Assembly: GCF_900105125.1 (NCBI RefSeq)
Contig: NZ_LT629750.1
Location: 3,968,001-4,032,000 of the forward strand
Length of the DNA stretch: 64,000 bases
Reading direction: 5' to 3'
Source of the DNA: Bradyrhizobium canariense
GTDB taxonomy: Bacteria; Pseudomonadota; Alphaproteobacteria; Rhizobiales; Xanthobacteraceae
Every line of letters starts with the position of its first letter. The first letter of the stretch is position 1. Shown in pieces: positions 26,881-36,106 of this stretch. Under the pieces are notes generated by a model. That model had not been told where the DNA came from and ran no database searches. It saw nothing but the letters and a program-made list of their open reading frames with translations. The translations under genes were made by a program, and so were the position numbers.

Positions 26881-27097
26881 CTAGTTCTTGGATACCTCCA
26901 CCGTGGTCACTGCGGTTTGAACGCCGACTTCCGGCAGGTTCTTAAGAAAGATCATGAGGTCTTCGTGAAGAATGACCGTTCGCCGGCGAAATTTGCGCGC
27001 CTTGAGGTCGCCGTCCCTGATGGCCGCGTACAACGTACGTGCGGCCAATTTTCGAAAGTGCACAAGCTTCGGCGATGGTGTGGGCGAGTTGAGTCAT
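26881..27097 (-). pseudogene. Frameshifted small helix-turn-helix (excisionase-type) gene
   Basis: From ATG 27097 (GGAGA six bases upstream) the frame reads TQLAHTIAEACALSKIGRT, then continues one base out of phase as LYAAIRDGDLKARKFRRRT and on to VEVSKN. Joined, the two pieces give a typical 70-75-residue MerR/excisionase-type HTH protein used in DNA binding or integration. One extra base near 27035-27038 accounts for the break. As it stands no full product can be made, unless the base is a sequencing error. Confidence 0.6.
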
Positions 27098-27193
27098 GAA
27101 TTTCTCCATGGCCAAACTCATCTCACAAAAAGGTGACCCCCGTCACGGACCAATAGAGGTCAAATCAGCCCATCTAAGCTCATGTCGCGTTGT

Positions 27194-27780
27194 CTAAAGG
27201 TTGTCAGACAGCAATCGTTTGAAAGTGGAGTTAGAAACGGTTTCCTTCCCGTCCCGCTTCAATGCCTCATTCAGCCGGGCAAGTGTGTTTGTTGACCAAC
27301 GCCTTGTTGATCAGCTTCGCTCGGAAGATTTTCAGGTGGACGCCCCATGCAGCTTGGCCTTTGTGATTGCGTTGGGGCTTCCTTCCCTGCAAGGTTTTAA
27401 CGCTGGCTTGCGGAAACTCTGATTGCAGTTGATCCGTCTGCATCGAAATGCGGCAGCAACGGGTTTGACCGGCAAAAATTAACCCCTCGGGACGTACCGC
27501 CATTCCGCGAACATCGATCAAGCACATGCCAAATAGGTCGCTCGCAGTTAGTCGCCGCTGCGAACCACGAGGCCAGACATCGCCAAGTTCGAAGTCCGCG
27601 GGTAATTCGAATTTTTGTCCCCAAATCGCGATTCTTCCATCCGAAACCGCGCCACGAAGTTCCAGCCACGCCTTTTCGACCGGCATATTGGAAAGTAAGA
27701 CCGGCCCGAAGAATTAGCTCTTCTATTTTGTCCAACTCAGTTTCTGCGAGCGAGAATGTCAGCTCTGAATCTCGCGTCAT
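27194..27780 (-). pseudogene. Twice-frameshifted hypothetical gene
   Basis: Three minus-strand segments in successive phases read as one protein: TRDSELTFSLAETELDKIEE (from ATG 27780), then VEKAWLELRGAVSDGRIAIW through FRAKLINKALVNKH, then LARLNEALKRDGKETVSNST ending LLSDNL at TAG 27194-27196. Each join needs one surplus base, near 27700 and near 27280. The rebuilt product is about 190 residues, of a hypothetical type seen in rhizobial accessory DNA with a C-terminal helical segment. No function is known. Confidence 0.6.
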
Positions 27781-27985
27781 GATCCAGGCAATGGCTGCCT
27801 GCGAGGCGCCTCATCTTCCACGATATCATCTTGGTTCTCGGTATCGTCCTCGAAATCGACGTCGTTGGTGTCCTTGAGGATGATCACCATCAGCGCTCAT
27901 CAAAGCTCTCCGACCGAATTTTGGTCACGCACCATCAGTCTATGTGGATCGCCGAGAGATGCCGTGCATTCCACCGAAGAGACAC

Positions 27986-28013
27986 ACCGTCCCGGCGGTT
28001 AAACCGGGACGGT
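27986..28013. repeat. Hairpin with 10-bp arms
   Basis: ACCGTCCCGG, 8-base loop CGGTTAAA, then CCGGGACGGT. There is no T-tract on either side. It could be a terminator of the decayed genes to its left or a small repeat; nothing in the sequence decides. Confidence 0.45.
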
Positions 28014-28241
28014 GAGTGAAGTATAACAAAAGTGGTTGCGGGGACATGCAACGATCTCAAATTGCTCTTCGAGGCCGCAGCCTGACCATTCTGGGCGGTA
28101 AAAACGCTGCTGATTGCCGCTATTCGTGCCCCAAAAGGCATAGCATCCAGTCAGGAGCCTGCGCTGTGGCTTTTTTTGCGGCCCAATGGTTCTGGTGCAC
28201 AAGTATCCCACTCGATACCCTACTTGCACATTTGGTCACAG

Positions 28242-28276
28242 TTGATCACTCAATCAGGTTGATTGAGCGTGATCAA
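28242..28276. repeat. Imperfect 35-bp palindrome
   Basis: Left arm TTGATCACTCAATC, centre AGGTT, right arm GATTGAG-CG-TGATCAA, i.e. two 7-bp half-arms per side with a two-base bulge. It may be an operator or recombination site in this eroded region. Confidence 0.45.
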
Positions 28277-28461
28277 TCTGGAAGGCATGAAAGGGCTTGT
28301 GATCCGATCGAGTCATAAGGCGAGGTCGGTCGGCGGTGCTGGCCCGCGTCCGCTTTTGAGCGCATTACGGACTCAAGTCAGACATCGCGATGTCCGAAAG
28401 TACCCAGAAGCAGAGAGTTGCGAAGCTTATCGCGCGTCTGCTGGGCCAGCCGCATCAGGAT

Positions 28462-29661
28462 TTAAGGATCCGTGGCCGGCCAGAGCCACGCGGCTGCGAT
28501 CGCTCCGGCGAGCGTCAGAACCGCCAGCACCACCAGCGTCGCAACCAGTCCCGCAACGGGCACGAGCCAACCCGCCAGGGGATAGGTCAGCAGCCAACAC
28601 ACATGCGAGAGAGCGAACTGGGCCACGAACGCGGCAGGCCGGTCCGCCGGATGGACCGATCGGCGCAGCAGACGTCCGGACGGCGTCGTGACCGCCGAGT
28701 TGGCGACGCCGAGCAGCGTCCACGCGACCAGAAGCCCCGGCCAGAGCGAGCCGATTGACACGACGCCGGCGAAGGCGGTCAGCACGACCCCGAGCGCGGT
28801 CGCCGCAAGCAACATCACGGTCCGATCCGCAACCCGTTCCAGGAGTTTCGGCAGCAGCAAAGCCGCCGTCATTGAGCCACCACCAAAGCACGCAAGCGCG
28901 ATCGCGAGATCTCTATCCGAGCCGCCGAGGACGCCCTTCACCACGAACACCGAATTCACGATCACCATCGCGCCCGCGGCAGCGACCGCGAGATTTAACG
29001 CGAGAAGACCGCACAGCCTTGGCGTGCCAAGATAGATGCGAATGCCCCGCGTGGTATTGTCGTAGATGCCGGACTTGCGTTGCGACGGAGCAGCCTGAGG
29101 CACGGTGACCGACATGACAAGCGCAGCCGAGCAGAGGAAGCCGACAACTGTGCCTACGAACAGCCAGTTGAAGCTGATCAGCGCTAGCAAAGCCGCGGCG
29201 AGCATCGGACTGATGAGATTCTCCATGTCATAGGCCAGGCGCGACAACGACAATGCGCGCGTATAGGCTCCCTCTTCCGGCAGGATGTCGGGAATGGTCG
29301 CCTGAAACGTCGGGGTGAATGCCGCCGATGCGGCTTGCAGCACGAAGATCAGCACATAGACCTGCCACACCCGGTCGACGAAAGGCAGGGCGAGTGCGAC
29401 GGCTGCGCGGACGAGGTCCATCGTGACGAGGAAAGCGCGGCGTGGGAGCAGGTTGGCGAAGCCGCCGATGACCGGGGCAACGCCGACATAAGCAACCATC
29501 TTGATTGCCAGCGCCGTGCCAAGCACTGCGCCGGCTTTGTCGGCCGCGATCTTGTAGGCTAGGAGCCCAAGTGCGACGGTCATCAGTCCGGTGCCGACGA
29601 GTGCGATCACCTGGGCGCAGAACAGATGGCGATAGGTGCGGTCGGCGAGGACAGAGAACAT
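28462..29661 (-). CDS. MFS exporter, possibly siderophore-related
   Basis: 399 residues from ATG 29661, with about twelve membrane helices and the drug/siderophore-exporter (EntS/MFS_3-like) pattern: FSVLADRTYRHLFCAQVIAL at the start, FQATIPDILPEEGAYTRALS after helix 4 and SGRLLRRSVHPADRPAAF late. The frame stays open up to ATG 29883, which would add 74 residues; I prefer 29661 because family members start with this cytoplasmic segment. A Fur/Mur-like palindrome lies upstream (29898-29920), so iron or metal regulation is likely. No siderophore synthesis gene is in the window. Confidence 0.8.
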   Translation of the reverse strand: MFSVLADRTYRHLFCAQVIALVGTGLMTVALGLLAYKIAADKAGAVLGTALAIKMVAYVGVAPVIGGFANLLPRRAFLVTMDLVRAAVALALPFVDRVWQVYVLIFVLQAASAAFTPTFQATIPDILPEEGAYTRALSLSRLAYDMENLISPMLAAALLALISFNWLFVGTVVGFLCSAALVMSVTVPQAAPSQRKSGIYDNTTRGIRIYLGTPRLCGLLALNLAVAAAGAMVIVNSVFVVKGVLGGSDRDLAIALACFGGGSMTAALLLPKLLERVADRTVMLLAATALGVVLTAFAGVVSIGSLWPGLLVAWTLLGVANSAVTTPSGRLLRRSVHPADRPAAFVAQFALSHVCWLLTYPLAGWLVPVAGLVATLVVLAVLTLAGAIAAAWLWPATDP

Positions 29662-29897
29662 AGAGCTATTCTGCTGCGCGCACGAGATCGACGGCGGAGA
29701 CCCGGCGCTCCGCGTCAGCAGCCGGCGCAGCCAGGATGCCCATTGCGGCACCGGGACCGTTGCATAGACCTCGGAAACGCTCGTCGCGCGCGCCTCCGTC
29801 GGCCGCGCAAAACGCCAACCGCCCGGCGGCTCTTGCCCAAACTTTTGGATCGGCTCGCCCGCCCCATCCGCCTCGACGGTCATCGCATATTTACTTT

Positions 29898-29920
29898 TTG
29901 CAATTGATAATCAATTGCAA
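29898..29920. promoter_or_regulatory. Fur/Mur-like palindromic operator
   Basis: Perfect 11-1-11 palindrome: TTGCAATTGAT, central A, ATCAATTGCAA. The inner part resembles Fur boxes (TGATAAT/ATTATCA type) and the outer TTGCAA ends resemble alphaproteobacterial Mur/Fur sites. It is upstream of the MFS exporter. Confidence 0.6.
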
Positions 29921-29956
29921 GAATCCTGGCAGAACAATCCGCCGCCGTCAACCTAG

Positions 29957-29973
29957 TTGCAATTGATTATCAA
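29957..29973. promoter_or_regulatory. Second, partial Fur/Mur-like site
   Basis: TTGCAATTGATTATCAA repeats the left arm and core of the palindrome at 29898, 36 bases away, without the outer right end. It may be a weaker secondary site. Confidence 0.45.
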
Positions 29974-30089
29974 GAGCGGTGTTGGCTCTAGCGACGGGTT
30001 TTGGGGTGTTTGGCGGCTTTTTGGTGAATTATCTAGCTAGAGGATCTGATTTTGGGCAATTCATGAAGGTCTCAGCCACCGCCGCAAGT

Positions 30090-31079
30090 TTATTGCGTAT
30101 CTTCATCAGTCAGAGGGCCAGCACTGTCCTTGCTCGCCGCACGAATTTCAGCGCCGCCCGGCGCGTAGCCGAAACGTCGGCGGAATCCCCGGGCAAAATA
30201 AGTGTAATCGCGAAAGCCACAAGCATAAGCGATCAGACTAAGAGGCTGGCCGGTCTTCAGCAGCTTGCGGCGCTCCAACAGTTCTGCGGCGTGATCGAGA
30301 CGAAGCGAGTGCACATAGCGACTGCAGGTCGATCCACGAGCAGTGAACAGCTTCTGCAGGTAACGCAGTGAAATCCCCGCCTCCGCCGCTATCTGGCTAG
30401 GAGTAATGTCCGGATCGGCAAAGCGGGCCTTGATGATGTCACAGACACGCATGAAGAGCTTGTTAGTTTGCAATGAGGCGGCGATCGGATCGGATGGTGA
30501 AAACAGCGCACCAAGAAGGTCATACACGGCCAGCCGCATGTAAGCGTGAGCCTGCGCAGGCATCGATCTATCTTCGTTGATTGCATCAACGGCGAGTTGA
30601 TAAAGCAGTCGACCTATTCGCGCTTCCGGGCGACCGCAAGAGACGTGCCTCGGTTCGAATCCGAGATGAGAAACAATGGATCGACGCGGCAACTGCAGAC
30701 AGAACCATTGCCCGTACTGATCCTTGTTTTCTGCGGCATAGGTCACGGGCCTGGCCGAGTCGATAAGCGCGACATCACCCGCACCGAGCCTCACGATGCG
30801 GTCGTCCTGGACCACCATTGATCCGCCTGCAACCTGAATTGCGATGTAGTAGTGCTCCAGGTCATCAAGGCGGGTATCCCGCTCCGTCCTCTCCACGCGG
30901 CAAGCGTTGCAAGTGAAATCCATTGCAACGAATCCATGCACGGTTTGCGGTCGCACCCTTCCGGTAAAGGTGCCCTCGACATCCATTGCGCTGTGCCATC
31001 CCCAATCCCTTCTGAGGACGTCTTTCCAGCCGTCATAGTCCAATTCCGGAGTGCTGAGAAAATCATCATTGGGATGCAT
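30090..31079 (-). CDS. AraC-family transcriptional regulator
   Basis: 329 residues from ATG 31079, chosen because GGAG stands seven bases upstream; the frame is open to 31178. The N-terminal half fits the FeaR-like AraC binding domain (DDLEHYYIAIQVAGGSMVVQ, then IVRLGAGDVALIDSARPVTY). The C-terminal half has two helix-turn-helices, ITPSQIAAEAGISLRYLQKL and PLSLIAYACGFRDYTYFARG. It is divergent from the GMC oxidoreductase gene with about 380 bases between the chosen starts, and is the likely activator of the GMC/ligase genes. Confidence 0.85.
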   Translation of the reverse strand: MHPNDDFLSTPELDYDGWKDVLRRDWGWHSAMDVEGTFTGRVRPQTVHGFVAMDFTCNACRVERTERDTRLDDLEHYYIAIQVAGGSMVVQDDRIVRLGAGDVALIDSARPVTYAAENKDQYGQWFCLQLPRRSIVSHLGFEPRHVSCGRPEARIGRLLYQLAVDAINEDRSMPAQAHAYMRLAVYDLLGALFSPSDPIAASLQTNKLFMRVCDIIKARFADPDITPSQIAAEAGISLRYLQKLFTARGSTCSRYVHSLRLDHAAELLERRKLLKTGQPLSLIAYACGFRDYTYFARGFRRRFGYAPGGAEIRAASKDSAGPLTDEDTQ

Positions 31080-31456
31080 CGCCGACTCCATAGGATTGAT
31101 CGGGTGCCAAAGGCCGAGGCAGGTGCTCTCCGGTGCACTCGCCCCGCAGGTGAAATCGTAGAAACAATATCGGCTCATATGGTTTCGCGGAGCGCAGCTT
31201 CAACGGGGCCATCACGACAGATTGTCCAGGACCGGCGAGCTTCCTGCTCTGGCGGTGCGCACCAGTACGCACGATAGGGCGCGCACGTCTCACGACATTC
31301 AATGTTCAGCAACTTAGGCTCTCGTTTCGAAAGAGCGAGCACAAGTGCTGAAGATCTGTGCAGCCGAGAACGGCGACCGATCCCTGCGATGCAGGCGGAA
31401 ATATAGCCCCAAGCGGATTAGTCCGATGGGAATGCGGCAAAGATGGAGATGAAGGA
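31080..31456. promoter_or_regulatory. Divergent region between AraC and GMC genes
   Basis: About 377 bases. The part next to the AraC gene is open in its frame, so some of it may be coding if the start is further upstream. No clean direct repeats typical of AraC sites were identified by eye. Confidence 0.3.
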
Positions 31457-33034
31457 ATGAAAATATCCACGCACACAGGGGATGCGAGCGCAATCAGGTC
31501 GACATACGACATCATTGTCTGCGGCGCTGGCTCATCAGGATCGGTCGTCGCCGGCCGGTTGGCCGAAAATTCCGCCGTAAATGTGCTCCTGCTGGAAGCC
31601 GGCGGTGACGACGACGCACCAACCGTGATGGATGCTGCCAAATGGATGCAAAATATCGGCAGCGAACGCGATTGGTGTTTTTCCGCTGAGCCAAATGCGC
31701 GACTGAATAGCCGCGCGGTTCACTTTGCAATGGGTAAGGGCCTCGGCGGTGGCTCGAGCATGAATGGCATGGTGTGGTCGCGCGGCCACCGTAACGATTG
31801 GGATTTCTTCGCATCGGAGGCGGGCGATCCAAGCTGGAACTACGAATCGGTCCTGAAAATCTATCGCCGGCTGGAAGACTGGCAAGGCGCCCCCGACCCT
31901 GGGCGTCGCGGCGTCGGCGGCCCGATGTTTGTTCAACCGCTGCCCGACCCGCATCCGATCGTCTCGGCTTTCAAGGGTGCCGCGCGCTCCTGCGGGATTC
32001 CAAGCTACGAGGATCAGAACGGCGAGATGATGGAAGGTCCGGGCGGCTGCGCTCTTCTCAATCTGACTGTTCGCGACGGCAAGCGCGTCTCGATCTTCCG
32101 TGCTTATGCAGGCGCTGTGGCGGCCAAGCCAAACCTCACGGTGATTACTGGCGCTGACGTCCTCCGCCTATCGTTCAAGAACAAGCGCGCGACTGGAGTC
32201 GAATTTCTCTTTGACGACCGAGTGTACAGCGTCAGCGCCGACCGCCAGATTGTGGTGTCGCTCGGTGCGATCAATACGCCGAAGCTGCTGATGCAATCCG
32301 GCATCGGTGATCAGGCGGAACTGACGAGGCACGGGATCAAAGCAATCCAGCACCTTCCCGGCGTGGGAGAGAATCTACAAGATCACTTCAATGTCGCCGG
32401 CTGTGTATGGCAGTCGGAGGAGCCTCTGCCATTTGGCGCCAACGGCGGGGGCGCCACGGCATTCTGGAAAAGCAGCCCCGAAATAGATATGCCCGACCTC
32501 CAACTGATTCAGGCGGTCTTTGCCTACGTCAACGAGGAAGTCCGCAATGTAGAATTGCCTTCGAACGCATGGTCGATCTTGCCCGGCGTCGTACGGCCGG
32601 CGAGCCGCGGGCGGATCAGCCTCAAGGGGCCGAATCCGGGCGACGGATTGGCCATCGATGCCGGCTTTTTGAATGAGCCGGCCGACATGAAGGCTGCACT
32701 CAAATGCCTCGCGCTGAGCAGGGAGCTTGGCAATGCACCCGCGATGAAGTGCTTCTCGGGACCCGAGATCTTGCCTGGGCGCCTCGACCCGCGTGAGCTG
32801 CAGAACTTTGTCCGCAATGCCATCATGCCGCAGTGGCACCAATGCGGCACCACGAAGATGGGACGCGATCCATCATCGGTTGTCGATCATCGGCTCCATG
32901 TGTACGGCGTCGACGGCCTCATGATTGCGGACGCATCCGTCTTCCCGCGCATTCCGACAGGCAACACGATGGCGCCCTGTGTGATCGTCGGCGAGCGCGC
33001 AAGCGAAATACTGAAAGCCGAGCAAGGCATTTGA
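31457..33034 (+). CDS. GMC-family FAD oxidoreductase (alcohol/choline-dehydrogenase type)
   Basis: 525 residues from ATG 31457 (GGAGATGAAGGA just upstream); an in-frame ATG at 31358 lacks such a site. FAD-binding motif YDIIVCGAGSSGSVVAGRLA (about 17-36), GMC signature MGKGLGGGSSMNGMVWSRGH (about 93-112), and C-terminal active-site region WHQCGTTKMG with the second catalytic residue in PTGNTMAPC. These enzymes oxidise primary alcohols to aldehydes. The next gene encodes an aryl-CoA-ligase-like enzyme, suggesting oxidation of an aromatic or long-chain alcohol for CoA activation. Confidence 0.9.
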   Translation: MKISTHTGDASAIRSTYDIIVCGAGSSGSVVAGRLAENSAVNVLLLEAGGDDDAPTVMDAAKWMQNIGSERDWCFSAEPNARLNSRAVHFAMGKGLGGGSSMNGMVWSRGHRNDWDFFASEAGDPSWNYESVLKIYRRLEDWQGAPDPGRRGVGGPMFVQPLPDPHPIVSAFKGAARSCGIPSYEDQNGEMMEGPGGCALLNLTVRDGKRVSIFRAYAGAVAAKPNLTVITGADVLRLSFKNKRATGVEFLFDDRVYSVSADRQIVVSLGAINTPKLLMQSGIGDQAELTRHGIKAIQHLPGVGENLQDHFNVAGCVWQSEEPLPFGANGGGATAFWKSSPEIDMPDLQLIQAVFAYVNEEVRNVELPSNAWSILPGVVRPASRGRISLKGPNPGDGLAIDAGFLNEPADMKAALKCLALSRELGNAPAMKCFSGPEILPGRLDPRELQNFVRNAIMPQWHQCGTTKMGRDPSSVVDHRLHVYGVDGLMIADASVFPRIPTGNTMAPCVIVGERASEILKAEQGI

Positions 33035-33115
33035 GGCATTCCGCCTGCTCTCGCAGAACGGCGATTCAGTCCAAATCCCATTCGCCGAATACGACCTCGG
33101 AGATTAGGAGGAGCG

Positions 33116-33286
33116 ATGCTAGTGGTTTTATCGATCCATCTGCTTTGGCTGCTCGCGGTGAGCTTGATGCGATTGGCCGCGTGGCTGACGCAGTTGACGC
33201 TATCGCTCGCTTGTAAGCCCCGCGAAGTCAAAAGTGAACAACCGGCGAAGCGCCTCGCCCGGAGCGGGCACGATCGCGCCGAATAA
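33116..33286 (+). CDS. Possible small membrane peptide
   Basis: 56-codon frame preceded by a very strong ribosome site (TAGGAGGAGCG then ATG). It has a single hydrophobic stretch (LVVLSIHLLWLLAVSLMRLA) and a charged tail. However, another frame over the same bases also reads protein-like (ASGFIDPSALAARGELDAIG, ending TAA at 33214), which may be a lost gene's tail. The rest of 33035-33404 shows nothing. Confidence 0.25.
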   Translation: MLVVLSIHLLWLLAVSLMRLAAWLTQLTLSLACKPREVKSEQPAKRLARSGHDRAE

Positions 33287-33404
33287 TGGAAACGAGAAAA
33301 CAGCGGTCACGAGCTTTCAACGTCCGGCCGCGCGTGACCTCTGGCCGATTGCCGCTAACTGACTTTTCACAACAATCGAACGCAGCATCATACAGGAAGA
33401 GGCG

Positions 33405-35219
33405 ATGTCAGCAGCTCCACGTTTCAATTCCGTCCGCTTCGCTGAGGCTAAAGTCGATGTAGAACGACGAAGCGGAGGCGAGATCATTCTGCGGTCACCT
33501 CAAACCCTTCGAGCCTATCCTCATCAGATGGGCGTTCACCTTCGCCGGTGGGCATTGGAACGGCCAAACAGCGCGTTCCTTTTAGAACGCAATCAGAAAC
33601 GCGAGTGGCGGACGCTCTCCTATCAGGAGGTATTGGCAGCAGTAGAATCCCTCGGACAATCTCTTCTGCAGAGAAACCTGAATGATCGCCCGATTATGGT
33701 TCTATCCGGGAACAGTATTGATCTCGCTATCCTCACGCTCGCTGCCAACTATGTCGGCGTTCCGGTCGTGCCGGTGTCCCCATCCTACTCTTTGATGAGT
33801 CATGATTTCGGAAAGCTGCGCGCCATTTTCGAGATCACCAGGCCGGCGCTCCTCTATGCAAAGGAAGGGGCGTTATATTCGCGCGCGCTGAAAGCGCTGC
33901 CTCTTACCCACGAAGAGATCGTCTTCAGCGAGCAGCGAGTGGACGATATTCCGAGCACTTCCTTTCGCGCTCTTCTGACAGCCACTCCCACAAGCGCCGT
34001 CGATCAGGCCTTCAATCGTGTTGACCCGGATTGCACCGCAAAGATCCTCTTCACATCCGGTTCCACCGGCGCCCCAAAGGGCGTCACGATTACCCACCGA
34101 ATGCTGTGCTGCGTTCAGCAGAGCATAGCGCAATGCTGGCAGTTCATCGAGGACAGGCCGCCTGTCGTACTGGATTGGTTGCCCTGGAGCCACGCCTTTG
34201 GCTGCAATCACAACTTCAATATCGTCCTTCGAAATGGCGGGACGCTCTATATCGACGACGGCAAGCCGACACCGGAATTGATTGAAAGGACTGTCCGGAA
34301 TTTGCGGGAGCTATCCCCGACGCTGCATTTCAACGCGCCGCGCGGATTCGATATGCTTCTTCCATACCTTGAGAGCGACCTATCCCTGGCGAGGAGATTT
34401 TTTCAAGATCTCGACGTCCTGTTTTATGCCGGGGCGGTCTTACCGCAAAGTTTGTGGCAGCGCCTTGAGAAACTGTCTGCCAAGGTTCGCGGCGAACGCG
34501 TTCGGATGGTCACTGCCTGGGGGGCGACAGAGACGACCTGCAGCGCGACCATCGTTCATTTCACGATCGAGAAAGCTGGCGTGATCGGCAATCCGGCGCC
34601 CGGGGTCGAAATCAAGCTGGTGCCATCCAGCGATAAACACGAATTGCGCGTACGTGGCGCGACTGTGACGCCCGGGTATTGGAAGCTGCCTGACTTAACA
34701 AAGGCAGCCTTCGATGACGAGGGGTTCTATAAGACCGGCGACGCGGGCAAGCTGGATGATCCTGACGACCCGGCAAAAGGAATACTCTTTGACGGACGCG
34801 TAGCAGAGGATTTCAAGCTCCAATCGGGAACATGGGTGCATTCCGGACGGATTCGGATGGGACTCATCGCAGCGTGCAGCCCCTTGGTTCAAGATGCTGT
34901 TATTGTCGGTCACGATCGCAACGATGTTGGTGCCCTCCTGTTTCTCAATCCGACTACTTGCAATGCAGTCGTCGACGGAGAGGCTCTAAAGCCGGATGAG
35001 GTGCTCGAAGTTCTGCGGATTGGCATTCAGGAATACAACGTGGCAAATCCGGCAAATAGCATGAGGATTGCTCGCGCCGCTATTCTGGCCGATCCGCCAT
35101 CGACCGATCATGGAGAGATCACCGACAAGGGATACATCAACCAGCGAGCCGTCGTCGAACGCCGGGCGGCGCTAATCGACAGACTCTACGCCTCAAAGCC
35201 GGGCCCAGACATCCTTTGA
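33405..35219 (+). CDS. AMP-forming acyl/aryl-CoA ligase, feruloyl-CoA-synthase-like
   Basis: 604 residues, matching feruloyl-CoA synthases (about 600). ANL-superfamily motifs in order: P-loop LFTSGSTGAPKGVTITHRM (about 213-231), VTAWGATETTC (about 367), YKTGDAGKLDD (about 444) and the C-terminal lysine region ITDKGYINQRAVV (about 571). Such enzymes activate hydroxycinnamates or related acids with ATP and CoA. Ribosome site GGAAGAGGCG precedes ATG 33405. It lies 370 bases after the GMC gene on the same strand, a plausible alcohol-to-acid-to-CoA route; the aldehyde dehydrogenase expected between is not seen. Confidence 0.85.
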   Translation: MSAAPRFNSVRFAEAKVDVERRSGGEIILRSPQTLRAYPHQMGVHLRRWALERPNSAFLLERNQKREWRTLSYQEVLAAVESLGQSLLQRNLNDRPIMVLSGNSIDLAILTLAANYVGVPVVPVSPSYSLMSHDFGKLRAIFEITRPALLYAKEGALYSRALKALPLTHEEIVFSEQRVDDIPSTSFRALLTATPTSAVDQAFNRVDPDCTAKILFTSGSTGAPKGVTITHRMLCCVQQSIAQCWQFIEDRPPVVLDWLPWSHAFGCNHNFNIVLRNGGTLYIDDGKPTPELIERTVRNLRELSPTLHFNAPRGFDMLLPYLESDLSLARRFFQDLDVLFYAGAVLPQSLWQRLEKLSAKVRGERVRMVTAWGATETTCSATIVHFTIEKAGVIGNPAPGVEIKLVPSSDKHELRVRGATVTPGYWKLPDLTKAAFDDEGFYKTGDAGKLDDPDDPAKGILFDGRVAEDFKLQSGTWVHSGRIRMGLIAACSPLVQDAVIVGHDRNDVGALLFLNPTTCNAVVDGEALKPDEVLEVLRIGIQEYNVANPANSMRIARAAILADPPSTDHGEITDKGYINQRAVVERRAALIDRLYASKPGPDIL

Positions 35220-36106
35220 GTCGATTTTGACTATGAAGCTCGATCGCGGGCTCGTCAGGTTGAACAGCATCATGCGTAATGTTGGTGGATGTGGTCGAAG
35301 TCATCCGCGTTTCGTGCGAACGATGGCACGAAGGAGTACGCCATCATCGCCGTTCGCCCGCGGCGCTTATGCATTCCGCAATTGGTTGCGGGTGATTTGA
35401 ACCTACGAAACTAAGCCATTGATTTTGTTGGGGCGATGGTTCGACCTCAAAAACAAAAACCAAGCAATCCATAGAGATTGCAGATAATGCTGCCCTTCGT
35501 CGCAAACTCGATGAAGCCACCACGGTTCATATCCAGATATATATCAGGAGACGATCGAGCGGCTCCGACGCCAATTCGGCCACTCGATTTCTATCTTACG
35601 GCAAGGGCCGAACCACGCGCTCTAACTGCTTTGGGTACGACCTCGGTGTTTGGAAGCATCCTGACTTTATTAAGAAGGTCGATGATGCCAGCAATTCGGC
35701 AATCATCAGCTCTCACACCGTTCGAGCGATGATAGACGATGGTTCCCTGAAGGCCGTGGCCGAAGCGCAAATAGGCCATGTCGCAGTTTACTTCACGAGG
35801 AGACGGTGAATCACGTCGCAGTCATCGGCAAGTGGGATATTTCGCTCAAAATTGGGCGACGACGACATTCACGCGCATGGATTATGGGAGGCTACCGTAG
35901 AGAATAAATGTCAAGTCACGTTGACTTCACCTCACCACTTCCCAAGCGCGATTGCGCCTATGCTTCCTTGGGTTACGATCTCACGGTGGCGCCAATCGGA
36001 CCGGTCGCAAGTGCCGGCCTCCTTGCGCCGCCAAACCTGGATCCCCAAGGAATCACTGAAGGGATCACTGACGAAGCAAAACCAGATCAATGCCAGGAGA
36101 ATATAG
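35220..36106. other. Eroded region with coding debris
   Basis: Nearly 900 bases without an intact gene. Protein-like text appears on the plus strand in changing phases: IADNAALRRKLDEATTVHIQ (about 35477), ETIERLRRQFGHSISI (about 35550) and HPDFIKKVDDASNSAIISSH ending at TGA 35807-35809. The pieces look like one or two decayed genes, family unknown. A tRNA-3'-end-like scrap is at 35383-35409. Confidence 0.45.
35383..35409 (-). other. tRNA 3'-end-like fragment
   Basis: Read on the minus strand this gives TTCGTAGGTTCAAATCACCC then GCAACCA: a T-arm (GGTTCAAATC) followed by an acceptor end and CCA, but with bases missing from the T-stem and no upstream anticodon arm. tRNA ends are common island attachment sites, so this may be a relic of integration. 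The match is by eye. Confidence 0.3.

Larger units (their letters stand above)
27781..28461. other. Gene-poor stretch with two inverted repeats
   Basis: About 680 bases without a convincing gene. It holds a 10-bp-arm hairpin (27986-28013) and a long imperfect palindrome (28242-28276), described separately. Short open frames on both strands have no family resemblance. Confidence 0.4.

Noticed and set aside
28016..28229. Short frames that might suggest a recombinase fragment in the gene-poor stretch
   Set aside because: No catalytic Arg/His/Tyr pattern of tyrosine recombinases nor any other family mark could be found.
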